A stretch of 64,000 nucleotides of DNA. It comes from Stenopsyche tienmushanensis. Lineage: Eukaryota; Arthropoda; Insecta; Trichoptera; Stenopsychidae. Position numbers and translations under genes: made by a program. The stretch lies in contig WACJ01000514.1 in NCBI GenBank assembly GCA_008973525.1, positions 1,240,001 through 1,304,000 of the forward strand, in the 5' to 3' direction. This document shows, piece after piece, positions 33,013 through 45,103 of the stretch (position 1 is its first letter; each line of letters opens with the position of its first letter). A model generated the notes under the pieces. The model was given only the letters and a program-made list of their open reading frames with translations. It was not told the origin of the DNA and ran no database searches.

Positions 33013-33779
33013 ACTATTGTTTAGATGTTCGTATGAGTTATGATGAAGTAAATGGAATATGTTGGCTATTAAATGATGACCCTGGGAGGTTCTGGGTTTG
33101 TTTCGTCGGTTTTAATCAATGTGTCAATAAAGAATTTCAGTAGGAAAGTTTCAATAAAACTAAACGGTTACATTGGGTTATTCCTGTTTCCTTCTTATCT
33201 ACGATGAATCGTTATGTACACAGTTCTTCGATATGATCGTTGAATTTTCAAACGCACGATGGACTTATTTGGAAATTTTATTTTCAGTTAAATTACTGGT
33301 TGATAACATATATTTACGTTAAGATTAATCGACGATTTATCGACTGCTTATAAGTATTTTATTATTAATTATCAATGCTATCAAAGGATTGGATAAATGG
33401 GTTTTAGCTATTGCAATCAGAATTTAACTAACTGCCATCAGAAGATAGATTGAAGTCCTTGTAAATGTTTATGAATTTTATGGCAAGAAAAATATAATAT
33501 TTTCAAATTCCTATCCCGCTTTCTCCAGAGCTATTTAACGTAGTGGTAACAGGATCAAATACTGCTCAGGGTTAAAATTATCCACGTGATCTCAGACACA
33601 TACTTGTGATTTTATCTATATACTGATTGAGGGCTATACAATATATGGATTCTTCCTTGGGTATGTTTCTATAAAGTTTGTCATGTTAACTGTCGCTCAT
33701 AGACGACTATTTGGTATGGGACGAATAGGATTCCAGAAGCGCATCACGATAGAAAGGCCCACGTGTTTCCTTTCCTTTG

Positions 33780-33975
33780 CTCTGTAAGCAATTATATGAT
33801 TCCCTATTCCTATACCGTCTGAGTATGATCCAACAGGATAACAGGAATCAACAGACTACGATGCAAAAGTATCACATTTGGGTTAAATATCACAGTCGTG
33901 GACTATGAGGGTTAACTGCATATACATACGAAACCATTCAATGTATTTGAACAAATGGTTGAGTGTGCGACAAAT
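33780..33975 (+). repeat. Gamma-alpha repeat
   Basis: Gamma part: ATTCCTATACCGTCTGAGTAT, CAACAGGATAACAGGAATC. Alpha 33,879-33,970: TTTGGGTTAAATATCACAGT, TGAGGGTTAACTGCATATAC, AATGTATTTGAACAAATGG. Shows that the family is not confined to the first 20 kb. Confidence 0.6.
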
Positions 33976-34259
33976 AGACGAGGATGTAACCTTACTATTT
34001 TTGCAATCCTGATAGGTCAATTTCGTAAAATTGTAGAAGAAGACCAACACTCAGACGTAGCACGTGATATGATTACACATGAGGTTAAATTTACATCGCA
34101 GAGCAAATGGGACGCGGTTAGATTTTCCCAGCGCGACGATCCCATATGTGATCCTGGGGTGTAGAAATAGAACGCTGTAGGTGCATGTGAACTCAAATAG
34201 TTCCCAAATGTAAGTATATAATACGACTTTTACGAAATCAACGAACAGAATCACATAAG

Positions 34260-35990
34260 AGTGTGGCAATGTACTGTTAACCCATTTCGTACCAAACTGC
34301 CAACAGCAATATATATTTATTATTTTCCTTTTATTTTGAATGCATCTTTTGAGTTTTTTTAGGGTCTCATAATATCGTTGTGTATTGATGGTCTCCCCCC
34401 TAAGGTAGAAATTCAATCAACATTTTTTTGACAGATAGGGTATTGGTGTGACGCTACTGTGATGACTGTCTTTTTGAGTCAGACGTGTAATAAGCCACTC
34501 AGTATTGTCAACCCTTAAAAAACAAAAAATACAGCCCGTTATACACCTAGTACACTTACTTTATGAATTTGCCTCGTACATAAAAAAAACTATACTGTAT
34601 TTAATTGTATGCAATTTTAATAATTATTATAAAATAATGATTAATTAAACCTGCGCTAGTTTCAATTAACACAAAAGCTTTATGTTCAGCTCGATATTTG
34701 ACAGCCCAACCCGAAGTTCTTGGTCAAGACCTTTTAAGCATGACCGCTTTTCATTTTTAAATAATACAAGAGTTAAAACACTTTAATCACATGAATATCT
34801 CGTCGAAAATGGTAGTAGTATTAGGATGGATTTGTCGGAAATGCGAGGATATTCTTTCATAAATATGCCAGTAACCATGCATAAATATGGCATCGCGTAT
34901 TGAAAGGATTAAATAGCTCTTAGCGCATGAGCATTTTCTGAAAATAGTATATTCAGATATTTTCATATTTTATGATGCCATAATTATTTGTTGGACTTCA
35001 GATATAATAAATACTATTTAGGTATGATAAGAAACTTTACATATTAATATCTTCGGTCTTCTAAATTACCGAACAAATTGAGAACATATTTGAGGAACAT
35101 TAATAGCGCTTATGGTTTTCAAATTAAAAGCGATCTTGAACCAATCAATTCTACGTTATGGCATCCTATCCCTCGTTTAATTACTTCCCAAGTCGAATTG
35201 TTCGTTCAAATTAATCAAAACTTATTGATTGGACCGGTTCAAAAGTCTCGTTCCTTGTTCAAGTCTTCCACAGATTGTTTTTCCATATATATTGATAGAG
35301 CAAAAATCGTTCGATGTGTCGAAATCACAAATGTATGTTATCAAAACAGATTTAATATTCACCTCAACATGCGTTCGATGTTGATGACTTTAAAACATTG
35401 GGTGTTAAATTCAATAGCATATAATTATCAAAAATCACTTTGATAAAATTTAATTGAAAAATCGATCATTTATGCATGTTTTATTTATGTATGTCTGTCT
35501 GGTTTTTTTTAAGCAAATATCATAATTTTTTGATCTATCTAAAATTTTGTAAAATTGTTTTGTACAGCGTACAGCGTACTTTATACAACTTTACTTTGTA
35601 TTTTTGAAAATTAAATTTATTTTTATGCAAAAAATGTATAAAAATAAATTTATAAATAATTTTCGCCTGAAATTTAGGTTAATAGCCATATAAAAAATAA
35701 TCCTAGTTGCAGTTTTTCTCAAGTTAACTACATTATCGTTCGTCTAAAATGCAAGAGATGGCGTTATATTATACAATTTTAGCAATTTAGTATATCAGAT
35801 AAAACGCTCCCAAAAATTAATTATAATTTACATATTATGTGAAATGTAATAAAAACATGATTATCAACGTAAAATATTTAATAATAATTTATTAATTTAT
35901 AGTTGGAGCGCAGCTCAATAGAGGGCGCCACGATGCTGACGAATATACAAGCGGTGTATGGTAGCTCCAGATAGACAACCCTCGGCTGGA
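34260..35990. other. AT-rich, no gene supported
   Basis: One 121-codon frame (35,078-35,443, plus) lacks family resemblance, signal sequence or nearby signals. Confidence 0.4.
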
Positions 35991-36002
35991 GTACTAAAAA
36001 GC

Positions 36003-36163
36003 ATACTTACCTGGCGTAGGGGATACCGTGATCATGAAGGCGGTTCCCCCAGGATGAGGCTCTTCCATTGCACTCCGGTAGGGCTGACTTCTGCGATTAT
36101 CCCTAATGCGGATAACTCGGACGCGCAATTTTTGATAGCCGGGACTGCGTACGCGCTGTCCCG
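36003..36163 (+). ncRNA. U1: U1 spliceosomal snRNA
   Basis: Begins ATACTTACCTGG, the 5'-splice-site-pairing end. Stem-loop I pairs GGGGA-T-ACCG (36,019 on) with CGGTTCCCC (to 36,049) around GATCATGAAGG, the U1-70K site. Stem-loop II presents ATTGCACTCC (36,067-36,076), the U1A site, unchanged from the canonical form. Stem-loop III pairs TTATCC with GGATAA. The Sm site is AATTTTTGA (36,127-36,135). Stem-loop IV pairs CGGGAC with GTCCCG and GCG with CGC. At about 161 nt the length is normal. The one odd point is C to T in the U1-70K loop (GATCACGAAG is usual). No clear PSE was recognised upstream. Confidence 0.95.
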
Positions 36164-36673
36164 ACCTTAAACTACCACAATCGTCGTTATACGCTAAGAC
36201 CACACTGTAGGAACATATTTATGTTGCTACCAAGAGAGGGACAAATTGAGCTACTTGATGGCTTTAATCCACCGATCCAATGCGTGCCACTTTGTCGTGA
36301 TGTTTTGATTGATGTCATCCTGTAGACATTCTCACAAGTAGATTCGAACTCAAGACTAGTAATTTATTATCTGGCTACTTACACGAGCGTAGAAGAGATG
36401 AAGAATAGAACGAAGTGTGAATGTCAAAACCACTCGACACAATGAATAATGTTATATTAAACTAATTCATTATTTTATATTTAACGTAAGGGAACTTCCC
36501 GAGTAGCGCAAAGTGTGCTGTATATATAACTTAAATTAGTTAAATAGCTTATTTAGAGAAAAAAAAAATCAGAATTATGTAATGTTTTGGATAATAATTG
36601 TATTGTTAGAAAGGAATCATTCAACATATCATCATCAATATAGTGTAGTCCAGCGGTTCTTAAACATCTAGAG

Positions 36674-36884
36674 TAGTGGTTCTTAAACTTATATAGTCCG
36701 CTGACACCCTCTTGAGCAAAATATTTTTCGCTGACCCCCTTTTGACCATTTTTTTTGTGGACCCCATCCCAATATTTTGCATGGTTTTAAAGACTTCATT
36801 TTTCAAACAAACAAGCATTTCTTGGTCAAATACAGTTCAAAATAGATCTTTAATGTTTTCTGCAAATAATTCTAAGAACAGCTG
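36674..36884 (+). mobile_element. hAT-type MITE with 8-bp target duplication (second full copy)
   Basis: TAGTGGTTCTTAAACTTATA at the left and TTCTAAGAACAGCTG at the right, 211 bp apart. Flanks ATCTAGAG and ATCTAGAC match at 7 of 8. It sits inside the left end of another copy (CAGCGGTTCTTAAACATC at 36,651), so one MITE inserted into another. Confidence 0.8.
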
Positions 36885-36964
36885 ATCTAGACATCTATAT
36901 AGGATGGTTGTTTGATAACGAACCTAGGGGAAGCAAAATCGATGCCGGTGTAGTAAGATTGATG

Positions 36965-37365
36965 AATCTGTAGGGCGGCCGGGCGGCTTCCCGTCCTCAT
37001 ATGCTCGTCGGGATGGCCGCGCTAGCGTACGGGTTCGTTCTTCTATCGGACCGTGATGTTGCTGGACGAATGGGTGGGAATAGACGGGCATTGAATAGAT
37101 AGACTCTCTTCTCTAAATAACCTATTAAAACCACAAGGAGGGACGACCTCCTGCAACTAAGGCCAACCGACAACTCTCCCAACTTCCACCTCCTGCGCGT
37201 CACTAGCCAACTGGCAACGATGCAGGCGCAAGAAGCGACCGGTCGGTATGCAGGTGCAATGTCTCCGCAGGGTCACAAGAGATGGCGCTGTTAAAATAAC
37301 ACATTGCTCCAGAAGAGAGACGGAAGATGTCGCTGTTAACAGTGCTACTATGTCATCATCTACAT
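36965..37365 (+). mobile_element. Repeat family D (copy 2)
   Basis: Same blocks as 15,690-16,135: ATGCTCGTCGGGATGGCCGC, GTTGCTGGACGAATGG, AAGCGACCGGTCGGTATGCA, GTCTCCGCAGGGTCACAAG, CGCTGTTAAAATAACACATTG, then TCGCTGTTAACAGTGC. More diverged in the middle. Confidence 0.75.
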
Positions 37366-38740
37366 CTACAAAGATCATCATGATTTTTTGGATAATTTTT
37401 GTAATAATATTACATTATGTACTAAATTAATATAAAAAGGACGCATACAAGAGGAACATTGCGCGCGTAATCCCTTTTTGTGTAATTTTGTAAATGTGTA
37501 CCTTTTTGTAAATTGTGGCTAAATATTTGTGTAATTTTCGCAAATTTGTATACTTAGGAATCACCCACATATACAAGTTGAATATAATATAATAAACATT
37601 GAATATGATTCTCTGCAACAATAAAATTACTGAGAACAAGTGCTTCTCACACCTATTACTCGAAAAATTGACACGAGGCAGATAACATCACTCAATCAAT
37701 GTCATTGATTCAAAATACTATGAAGGAATAATAATTATGCGTCTTAGCGATGGTTTAACTCCATTTTTATATTCATGAATCGGTATGACTGCTGTGTCCG
37801 TCAAAGCGTTAATATTCATCTTCAAACTTTTTGTTTGAAAATAGAGGAGAACTTATTGAGACCACTTATTAATTTGAATGGAAAAGGCTTTCTGGAGTAT
37901 AACTCCTTTATTCATCAGGGCTTAGGTGATAATCTGTAATCTGACGTATAAACTGTAAATATTAAGGCGTACCATTTGAACGTTCGGAATTCGTAGATGA
38001 GAATTAAAGCGCCATAATTTTTACAAAATATTTGTTCACCATATAATAAACACGAGTAACCACTGTCCAGATATTTTCCTGTTATCATATAAAATCCATT
38101 TTTCATCACAATTAATTCGACTTGAACATCGCTGTTTATCATTACGAATTATCAGCGATGAACATATCTTCAAGCGCCTCAGTTTTTTGCCTTGTGACAA
38201 TTCGTGCGGCACCCATTTATTAAACTCTTATTTAAAAAATAGGGTTGCACATCATTCGTATGTAAGCGACGTATCATTTAAATACGGTTTTCAACTACGC
38301 AAATTGAACGATGAATACATATATAGCGAGAACAAACTGGATTTATTTGTGTTTTTTTTTTTTTTGGTTTTCAAAAATCTTTTATTTTTCAACGTGCATT
38401 CGCGAAAATTTAAATTGTTATTGCATTGATCATACAACGTACAAAGTGGATAGATAAAGTATTTCATCAAGACTATTATAGCAAAAGCGCGTTATAAATG
38501 TGTTTTGAAGAATTCAATTATTATATTAGGGCAGTGTTTATAAATATAGGAAACTATTCGCTTCTTATATTTCAAAGCAAAGGCTTTCAAGGATGACCTT
38601 TGGTTAATAAAGCCTTAAAGATAAAGATATCTTGAAATTGATACCAAGTCTCTTCAAGAGATTAAGCCTATATTATAATTTCTAGTTAAATATTGGGCAT
38701 AATATGAAATAAATTGGCGTCTATTTAATATTTAGCAAAG
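37365..38740. other. AT-rich, no gene seen
   Basis: Includes a T12 run near 38,350 and a piece (37,880-37,915, AAAGGCTTTCTGGAGTATAA) shared with 17,065-17,085. Confidence 0.4.
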
Positions 38741-38744
38741 GTTA

Positions 38745-38750
38745 TTTATT
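38745..38750 (-). promoter_or_regulatory. Poly(A) signal of CPR gene 1
   Basis: AATAAA on the minus strand, 36 nt past the stop codon. Confidence 0.6.
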
Positions 38751-38785
38751 AATATATTAAGGAAATATCACATAAAATCGATGAA

Positions 38786-39187
38786 TTAGGCTACGACAGA
38801 TTTTGGGAGATGGTCACCGATGGCTCTGAATCCATCGAAGTCAGCAGTGTATTTGGTACGGATAACTTGGCCATTAGGGGCTTTGTAGCTGTATTCACCT
38901 TCCTTGACAAGGACGACGTCTTTTCCATCGAGGGTTGGTTTCAATACTCCACTTTCGCTGAAAATGGTCCCATCAGCGCTGACATAACGGAGAGTGAATT
39001 CACCGTTGTCGGATCTTGTTTCGGTTTTTTCCAGGATCGGAATGAGTTTAATGGGGTTTTGGGGGGCGGCCATGGCTGCTGCGGACATCAAGCAAAGAGC
39101 TAACACCTGCCAATGGAAAGCATTTAATTACTTCAAATAAGATTGTCAGAAGATACGGCATAAACATAGAGCACTTACCAAATTCAT
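38786..39187 (-). CDS. RR-1-type cuticular protein (CPR gene 1)
   Basis: Exon 1 is 39187-39179 (ATG AAT TTG), then a 72-bp GT-AG intron and exon 2 39106-38786; 109 residues. A hydrophobic signal peptide covers about residues 1-17 (MNLVLALCLMSAAAMAA). The mature protein carries the Rebers-Riddiford region: GEYSYKAPNGQVIRTKY, then ADFDGFRAIGDHLP, the chitin-binding type 4 fold. RR-1 proteins are secreted by epidermis and bind chitin, usually in flexible cuticle. The three-codon first exon interrupting the signal peptide is the classic layout of this family. Nearest relatives are the other three members here. Exon 2 is richer in G+C than its surroundings. Confidence 0.93.
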
Positions 39188-39189
39188 GA

Positions 39190-39830
39190 TGAACAAATGG
39201 TATTCTTCTATCTTACGCTGGAGCAAGACGACAAGTGATGATTTGAATAATGATTTCCATATTTATAAGGAAATAAATATTCATTGCAAATTACCAAAAC
39301 TATAGAATGATAGCAGATCGATCTTATCTAATCATGCGCCATCATTAAGACTCAATACATGTTCCGCGTATGCTTCCTTAATTTAATCGTATAACAAGTT
39401 TACCAAACGAGACATTCTTAGCATAATAATAAAGTGTGCTCTTAACACTTCTTGAAATATAAATTCATAATATGATTCCGCATAGATACGTGGTTGTCGC
39501 ACATTAAGGGTACATTTGTCAGAACCCTTGCAAATTAGTATGGAACTTATTCAATGCACGCTTGAAAGTGTAGATATTTCTTTGACGATATTATGAGGCA
39601 GGTCGCATTTAAATTTCTTAGAAATAATATCAAAGGCTGCATAATTTACACCCTCCCTATGAATAATTACAAAGTTGCTACCATCATTTAGCATTAGCAC
39701 CCTCAAAAGAAGAATTCAACACTCTAACAGATTACATACTAAGATTATGAATGAATCATGAACATATTTTGCATGGTAATTTCGAGCAATTTGGCGCTGA
39801 ATTATGCTTTCGTATTATTTGACCTATTTA
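39190..39830. other. Upstream region of CPR gene 1
   Basis: TATA box, then AT-rich DNA without recognisable repeats or frames. Confidence 0.4.
39260..39267 (-). promoter_or_regulatory. TATA box of CPR gene 1
   Basis: TATAAATA on the minus strand, 73-80 bp before the ATG; the same spacing is seen in the other three family members. Confidence 0.7.
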
Positions 39831-39975
39831 AATTGGTTTCCACGAGCACCCACGACTATTTGAGGTCCTAACATCAGGTTTGCAGAACGCAATGGGGATG
39901 GCTGGATCAATACAAAGCACACGGTCCTAGGGCGCATACATTTGCATTTATGTACAGATGAGGGTGAATCGATGA
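39830..39975. repeat. Diverged repeat related to the alpha/beta mosaic
   Basis: CACGAGCACCCACGACTATTTG, ATCAGGTTTGCAGAACGCAAT, CACACGGTCCTAGGGCGCATAC, ATTTGCATTTATGTAC. The same string of blocks is at 42,840-42,965. Confidence 0.5.
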
Positions 39976-40494
39976 GTTTAATACAATAAAAAATATATCT
40001 TATTAATAGACATTCGACGAACTTGCTTTGAATAAAGTTTTAGCTATGGTGAGGAATTATAGTATTATAATATCGATATAATATCAGAATTTTAGAATGC
40101 AATATAAATAATGCATACCATTGCCTTAATTAAATATAATTAATAAGGTTACATGTTTGTTATCAGACATAATCGATTTCGATATGATACATTTATTTGA
40201 ATACAGCTGTACAGTTCTTCATCTTCGATTGCTCCTCTCTTAGACATAGACAACGCCATAAGACGAGCTTTTATTGAAAGAGAGACATTTAAAATATTTA
40301 ATTATCTAAGAATATCATTTATTTACCAATTAAGCGATACTAGATGACGATGACGAAACGGGAGCGTTTAATAAGAGGCAAAGTACAGTTTCATGGACCA
40401 AAATTAACGCGGCGGTGAGTGAAAAGCAGAGGTTCGACCCGCCAGAATAACTCAGAACTCTAACAAACGAACGATCATGACAGACGACAGACAG

Positions 40495-41165
40495 CTACTA
40501 ACTCGATTGGGGGATCATAAATGTGCGATCCCATTTCCTGCGCTGCTGTATGGTCTGTTCCGGGTTACCCCGGACTACCCCGCTAGAAACGCTACACGCA
40601 GAGCGTCCAAGCGCCTAGGCCTTTTGATGCTTTTGTAATTGCATCCGAGGGTGCTGCGGAGGAAGAAAGATAAAGGTTCAAGCTAAATTCAAAGGAATAC
40701 TACAGCGGGCTCACTGCCACCACGAGTCCAACCTTAGTTGGAAGGGGGCTGCAACTGATGATGGACTGCAGGGGCTACCCCTTTCCCATGGTACTCGTAT
40801 CGGTTCGGTCATTTGTAGTATCTAGCCACGGAGACGTGTCGCCGTTCGAACAGCCTACAACCGTTCTCCCCTGTATGCCCAGGCTGTTGAGGATAGTGGT
40901 CAGCCTTTGAAACAGTCTCCACCAACTACTGTAGTCGGCTGTTTCATACACCTCTTTATGGGTGCGCAGCACAGGGTGACCTGCGCACCCAACTCATGTT
41001 AGCTGGGCTACCCCAGCTGCGTTTGATGAGCAAACCGACGAGGCTATTTTCGCGCACCTCTACTCCACCTCCTCCTGGGATTTATCCGATGCTCACGGGC
41101 GTAGGGTTGTCTCCCTCCTGGAATTTTATGGGTGGGCATCATGGAGTCTAATACCCACTTAGATT
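40495..41165 (+). mobile_element. Repeat family C (copy 2)
   Basis: TATGGTCTGTTCCGGGTTAC, GAAACGCTACACGCAGAGCG, CGGTTCGGTCATTTGTAGTA, ACAGCCTACAACCGTTCTCC, ACCTGCGCACCCAACTCATG, CTCACGGGCGTAGGG, and the end block GGAGTCTAATACCCACTTAG. It matches 58,085-58,795 throughout and 11,655-11,768 at the 3' end. Variable 5' ends with a common 3' end fit a LINE-type retroelement or its UTR; no RT motif was seen. Confidence 0.75.
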
Positions 41166-41169
41166 TTTG

Positions 41170-42835
41170 AATATTAGCATTTTAATCCTTTTCACTCGAG
41201 ACGTTAAAATAATTACACACACAAATTAATGTGTAAAACTTTTACACTTTAATATTTCATGTATCTTGCCTATAAAACGATTGCCAAGATTTATGCCTGG
41301 CTTGAAGAGACAAGTCCTACAATATATTCAAGCGGATATCTTCGGAAAAAAGGTTGAAGTTGAGGTTTGATCAGGTGGCTGGCGATAATTTCCAGTCAGT
41401 TGGCGGATTAAAGTTTTCACACATCGCAAGTGTTTAAGCGAGAAAATCAGTTTGCGCCACGATTATAGCGATTTTCTTTAAAAACAGTACAAACTAAAGT
41501 AAAAAAAACAAATGTATTTCTTTTGCGGTATGCTACTGTCGATTTCTTCTAGCTGTCAAGATAGTTAATATCAGGTGGCATTTCAATTTAAATAATTCTA
41601 CAGCCAAGACAAAGCTCGTATCCGCATCAAACCAAGTGGTGAGCGAGAGTCACCTCTCGAGTTGCGATATGCTTGCATGCAATGTGTTAATATTTGATGG
41701 TAAATACTATGAAATTTGACCCTTATTAGATCTAACATATTGAACAATGAGCATATTTGGAATCAAAGACTTTGAATACCATAAAATTCTCCATTCATTA
41801 TTGTATTTTATAACACACATTATTATAAGACACCCCTAATGTGTTAATGTTTTATGATTGATACGGGGCCATTATGCAAACTAGCACTTAAATAATTTGG
41901 CTTTTATTAGAAATGCGCAAATAATGTTACGCCTGGGACCGTCAGCATGACCCTCAATGTTTCATGCTATGTGTTATGCATGCTTGGCACCGTGTTCGTA
42001 TATATTTACATACTCGTGTGTAGAAACCATCCCCGAGTACGTTCTTGCACCCTTATGCGTCCTTGTTCGTATGATTTGAAACATCTGTGTGAGTTGTACA
42101 GTTTTTTAGAAAAAATATACAATATACAGTTGGAATAATAAAAAAAACAGGGCAGAATAACAATAAAAACGGCTATACAGATTTGAAAAAATCTCATTAT
42201 TTGAGCTGATTAACTGTCCATTTTCAGATAAGGAAATGTTTTCATTGTCTTTTTGTAAAAAAATTGAACTTTATTGTTTATGATTGGCTATTCTACAGGT
42301 GCGGTAGGGAAACTTTCTTATTTGAAATGTGTATCTCTAAGACAAACTGTCGCTTCAGGGTGTGTGTTTTAAATAAGGAAGTTTTCCAGCTGCACTCTGT
42401 ACTAAAAATCATATGTTTATAACATAGTGCTGTCAGCTGTCCGAGTTTCATTTTGGCATGAGTTTTTAATTCATTTTAATTGTATTTATTAAAATTTAGG
42501 CAACATGATATAATTGTAAGCCGTAACAGCCTCAAAGATTTAACATTAATTCTTCCACGTGAAGACTCTTCCCTTTTTCTGTGAACTGGAATAGATAAAT
42601 TCAATTTGTGTGGGAGAAGATGGTCAGTCGAATGGAAAGTGTTAGATGGTATTTAAGGGTGATACATCCTGACCTATAAATTCAGTCTAAATATTACCAA
42701 ACGGGATCATTATATTGATCTAAATTGACTTATTGTAAGCCATTTAATATTTTGAAATTAATTTTGAATATGAGTATTTACCAAATGTCCCATTACTCCA
42801 TCGAATAGGTCTAGGTCATCATGATATCTTTAACA
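41170..42835. other. No gene seen
   Basis: AT-rich; ordinary short frames on both strands. Confidence 0.4.
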
Positions 42836-42839
42836 AATA

Positions 42840-42965
42840 TCCACATGCACCCACAACTATTCGAGAAGCCGGTATCAGGATAGCAGAATGAAATACGTTA
42901 ACGAGAACAAACACGTATGGTTCTTGGGGCATACATGTGCATTCACGTATTTGTGAGGCACAGTT
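42840..42965. repeat. Diverged repeat related to the alpha/beta mosaic
   Basis: CATGCACCCACAACTATTCG, GTATCAGGATAGCAGAATG, ACACGTATGGTTCTTGGGGC, ATACATGTGCATTCACGTATT; partner of 39,830-39,975. Confidence 0.5.
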
Positions 42966-44429
42966 GAAGAGTTCCTACATTAAATAATATATTATTACGC
43001 CAGATAATCGTGATATTTCTTAAAAAATAATTATTTTTAAGGTAAACGATATTTAAACATGAATATCCTAATAATGATATATATGTAAGCCGGGCAGAAT
43101 ATTAACGGAAATAATAATGACAAGACAAGTGTTTGTATGTTTTGAAGTCCAACATAAGGTATATTGTAGACTTTTGCTTGTATTACGTACATATGCTTGT
43201 TAACTATCGCACTCTCACAACTGTTAGGCATTGTAGCAATGGGATAACAGAAGAGGGTAAGAATCTACTAGGGGTTGGTTTCTCACCTACATGCATAGCT
43301 TATATGTTGTAGCTGTAACATACAAATATATTTATTGGGACACGAGGGTGCGTTGGATAGTTTTGAGAACCAAATCACTATTAAAATTTATTTTAAATGT
43401 TATGAACATCTAGCATGATAGTCGATTAGGTAATAGAAGTCACATTGTTTTGATAATTATTTTAAGAAATAATTAAATGATAAAGTAAATTAAAAAGGCA
43501 ATTTATTTCAAAAAAAAATCTTGTAGATCATTCTGAGATATGCAACATGTGGTCCATTGCTGTCGTCTTCAGGTCATGCTATTTTCATCAAGATTACCTC
43601 ATGCAGTTGTATCTCCAGTTGCACTCAACTTCCTCTCAGTAGTGTAGGGCTTCGTCCTTCTGGATAAATTTCCAGCAACGAAGGTATTCCTTGCCTCCGA
43701 AAAAGAGAAGCTGTTTTTTTACTTGTAGCTGCTTCTCATCTTTCATTCGACGTTGAAAAGGAACGACTTGAAAGCAAAGAAGACAATTAAAGCATTGTAT
43801 GTTCAAAATGGACGCAAGGCGGATAAACGGGCAAAGATTCCAAAGGAGATTCAACGCTAACGACTAAGTAAAAAAGCAAAACAACAAACTGAACAAAAAA
43901 ATCTCCCGAGGAGCTGCGAATCACATGATTCACAAAAAAGGCAATATTGATGTTGATTTAAGGTATATCCCAAAAGTCATGAAATATATATTTTTTAAAA
44001 GCTTTATCGACAATATCGGTATAATATAATAATATTCATCAAAGCACTCTTCGCAAGCGTTTACGTATTCTTTCATGTCCGGTACACCCTCTCGAAGGCC
44101 TCTTTTATGGGAACAAAAAGTCAAAAAAGTCGATCTGAACTAGATCAGGCCTGCAGGATAGCTGGGGTAGCGATGCCATGTTGTATTTCGCCAGGAATTC
44201 ACGGATGCGTAGAGACGTGTGACTGGGGGCATTGTAATGGCCCTTATTATCAATCTTTCCAGAACATCCACGTAATAGGCAGCGTTGACGATCCGTCTTT
44301 GAGGTACAGGCTCTTTGTGAACCACCACTTTGTTGTTGTAAAAGATAATCGACATTGTTTTCTCTTCGGATTTACTCATCCTGACCTTCTTCGATTTCTG
44401 GGAAACCGAGGTGTATCATTCGGCACTTC

Positions 44430-44446
44430 ATAGGTTAGCTTGAGCG
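44430..44446. repeat. Target-site duplication, copy 1
   Basis: ATAGGTTAGCTTGAGCG. Its first 14 bases recur at 45,104-45,117; its last 15 recur at 44,884-44,898. Confidence 0.9.
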
Positions 44447-44883
44447 CAAATAAAATAAGCAAAGAGATCGGCCCGGAGTGGCACCACTGCGAAGCGGAGT
44501 ACGACGATACTTCACACACGACATTTGTCTGCCCAGCATGGAGCACCAAAAGGGACATCCTACGGGAGGAGCTGGGAATCAGCTCGCTCTCCCCAAGCAA
44601 CATGCTAAGTTCCCTGGCAAAGTTAATGGATGCTAGGGCATGGAATGCGTGGTGCAAATACACGACGTACGCTATGCGGCAGAAGGAGTATGCTGAACGT
44701 ACAAGAGGACGAACTTTAGCAGTAGAATGACATACCCAGAAAGAGACAAATGTAGAGCCTGTGAGGGACACATCGCTGTCATTCTTGTGCAATACTTAAT
44801 TAGTAGCCGGGTGACAGCCGAAGAGGAGGGAGGTTTAGTGGGTAAAAATCTCACACCACCACCAGAATGATGGTGTCTTTTGA
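44447..44883 (+). pseudogene. R1-like LINE 3' end (nested insertion A)
   Basis: Plus-strand frame KEIGPEWHHCEAEYDDTSHT then FVCPAWSTKRDILREELGIS, closely matching the copy at 32.6 kb, but the first knuckle cysteine is W. The frame continues through MDARAWNAWCKYT to a stop near 44,730. The 3' UTR ends CCACCAGAATGATGGTGTCTTTTGA directly before the duplicated target. Strong 5' truncation is typical of LINE integration. It is flanked by 15-bp direct repeats (44,432-44,446 and 44,884-44,898). Confidence 0.85.
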
Positions 44884-44898
44884 AGGTTAGCTTGAGCG

Positions 44899-45103
44899 AT
44901 GACGAGACGCAGCGGCGGTTCCAGGGAGAGACGCCACGTGGGTGATGAGTGATGGATGTCAGGGAGATGTCAGATGTCGGACATAACGGAAGGCGAAAAA
45001 GGAGGGGTTTTAGTAGGTAATCAGATTTTATTTTAGTTTACTCATTTAATTCCAGACTCCCACACTACCCCTTTTCCCTTACCCATTTCCCCCCTTTTGA
45101 AAA
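44899..45103 (+). mobile_element. Second LINE-type 3' end (nested insertion B)
   Basis: Shares the 3' landmarks of insertion A (GGTTTTAGTAGGTAAT, CTCCCACACTACC, CCTTTTGAA) but not its coding part. It ends just before ATAGGTTAGCTTGA at 45,104-45,117. With the left copy at 44,430-44,443 this gives a 14-bp target duplication, the length known for R1. Confidence 0.6.

Noticed and set aside
35078..35443. 121-codon plus-strand open frame
   Set aside because: No recognisable domain, signal peptide, splice context or nearby TATA/AATAAA; length is within chance for 64 kb of AT-rich DNA in six frames.
40425..40450. Possible tRNA B-box (GGTTCGACCC)
   Set aside because: No A-box or cloverleaf could be fitted around it.
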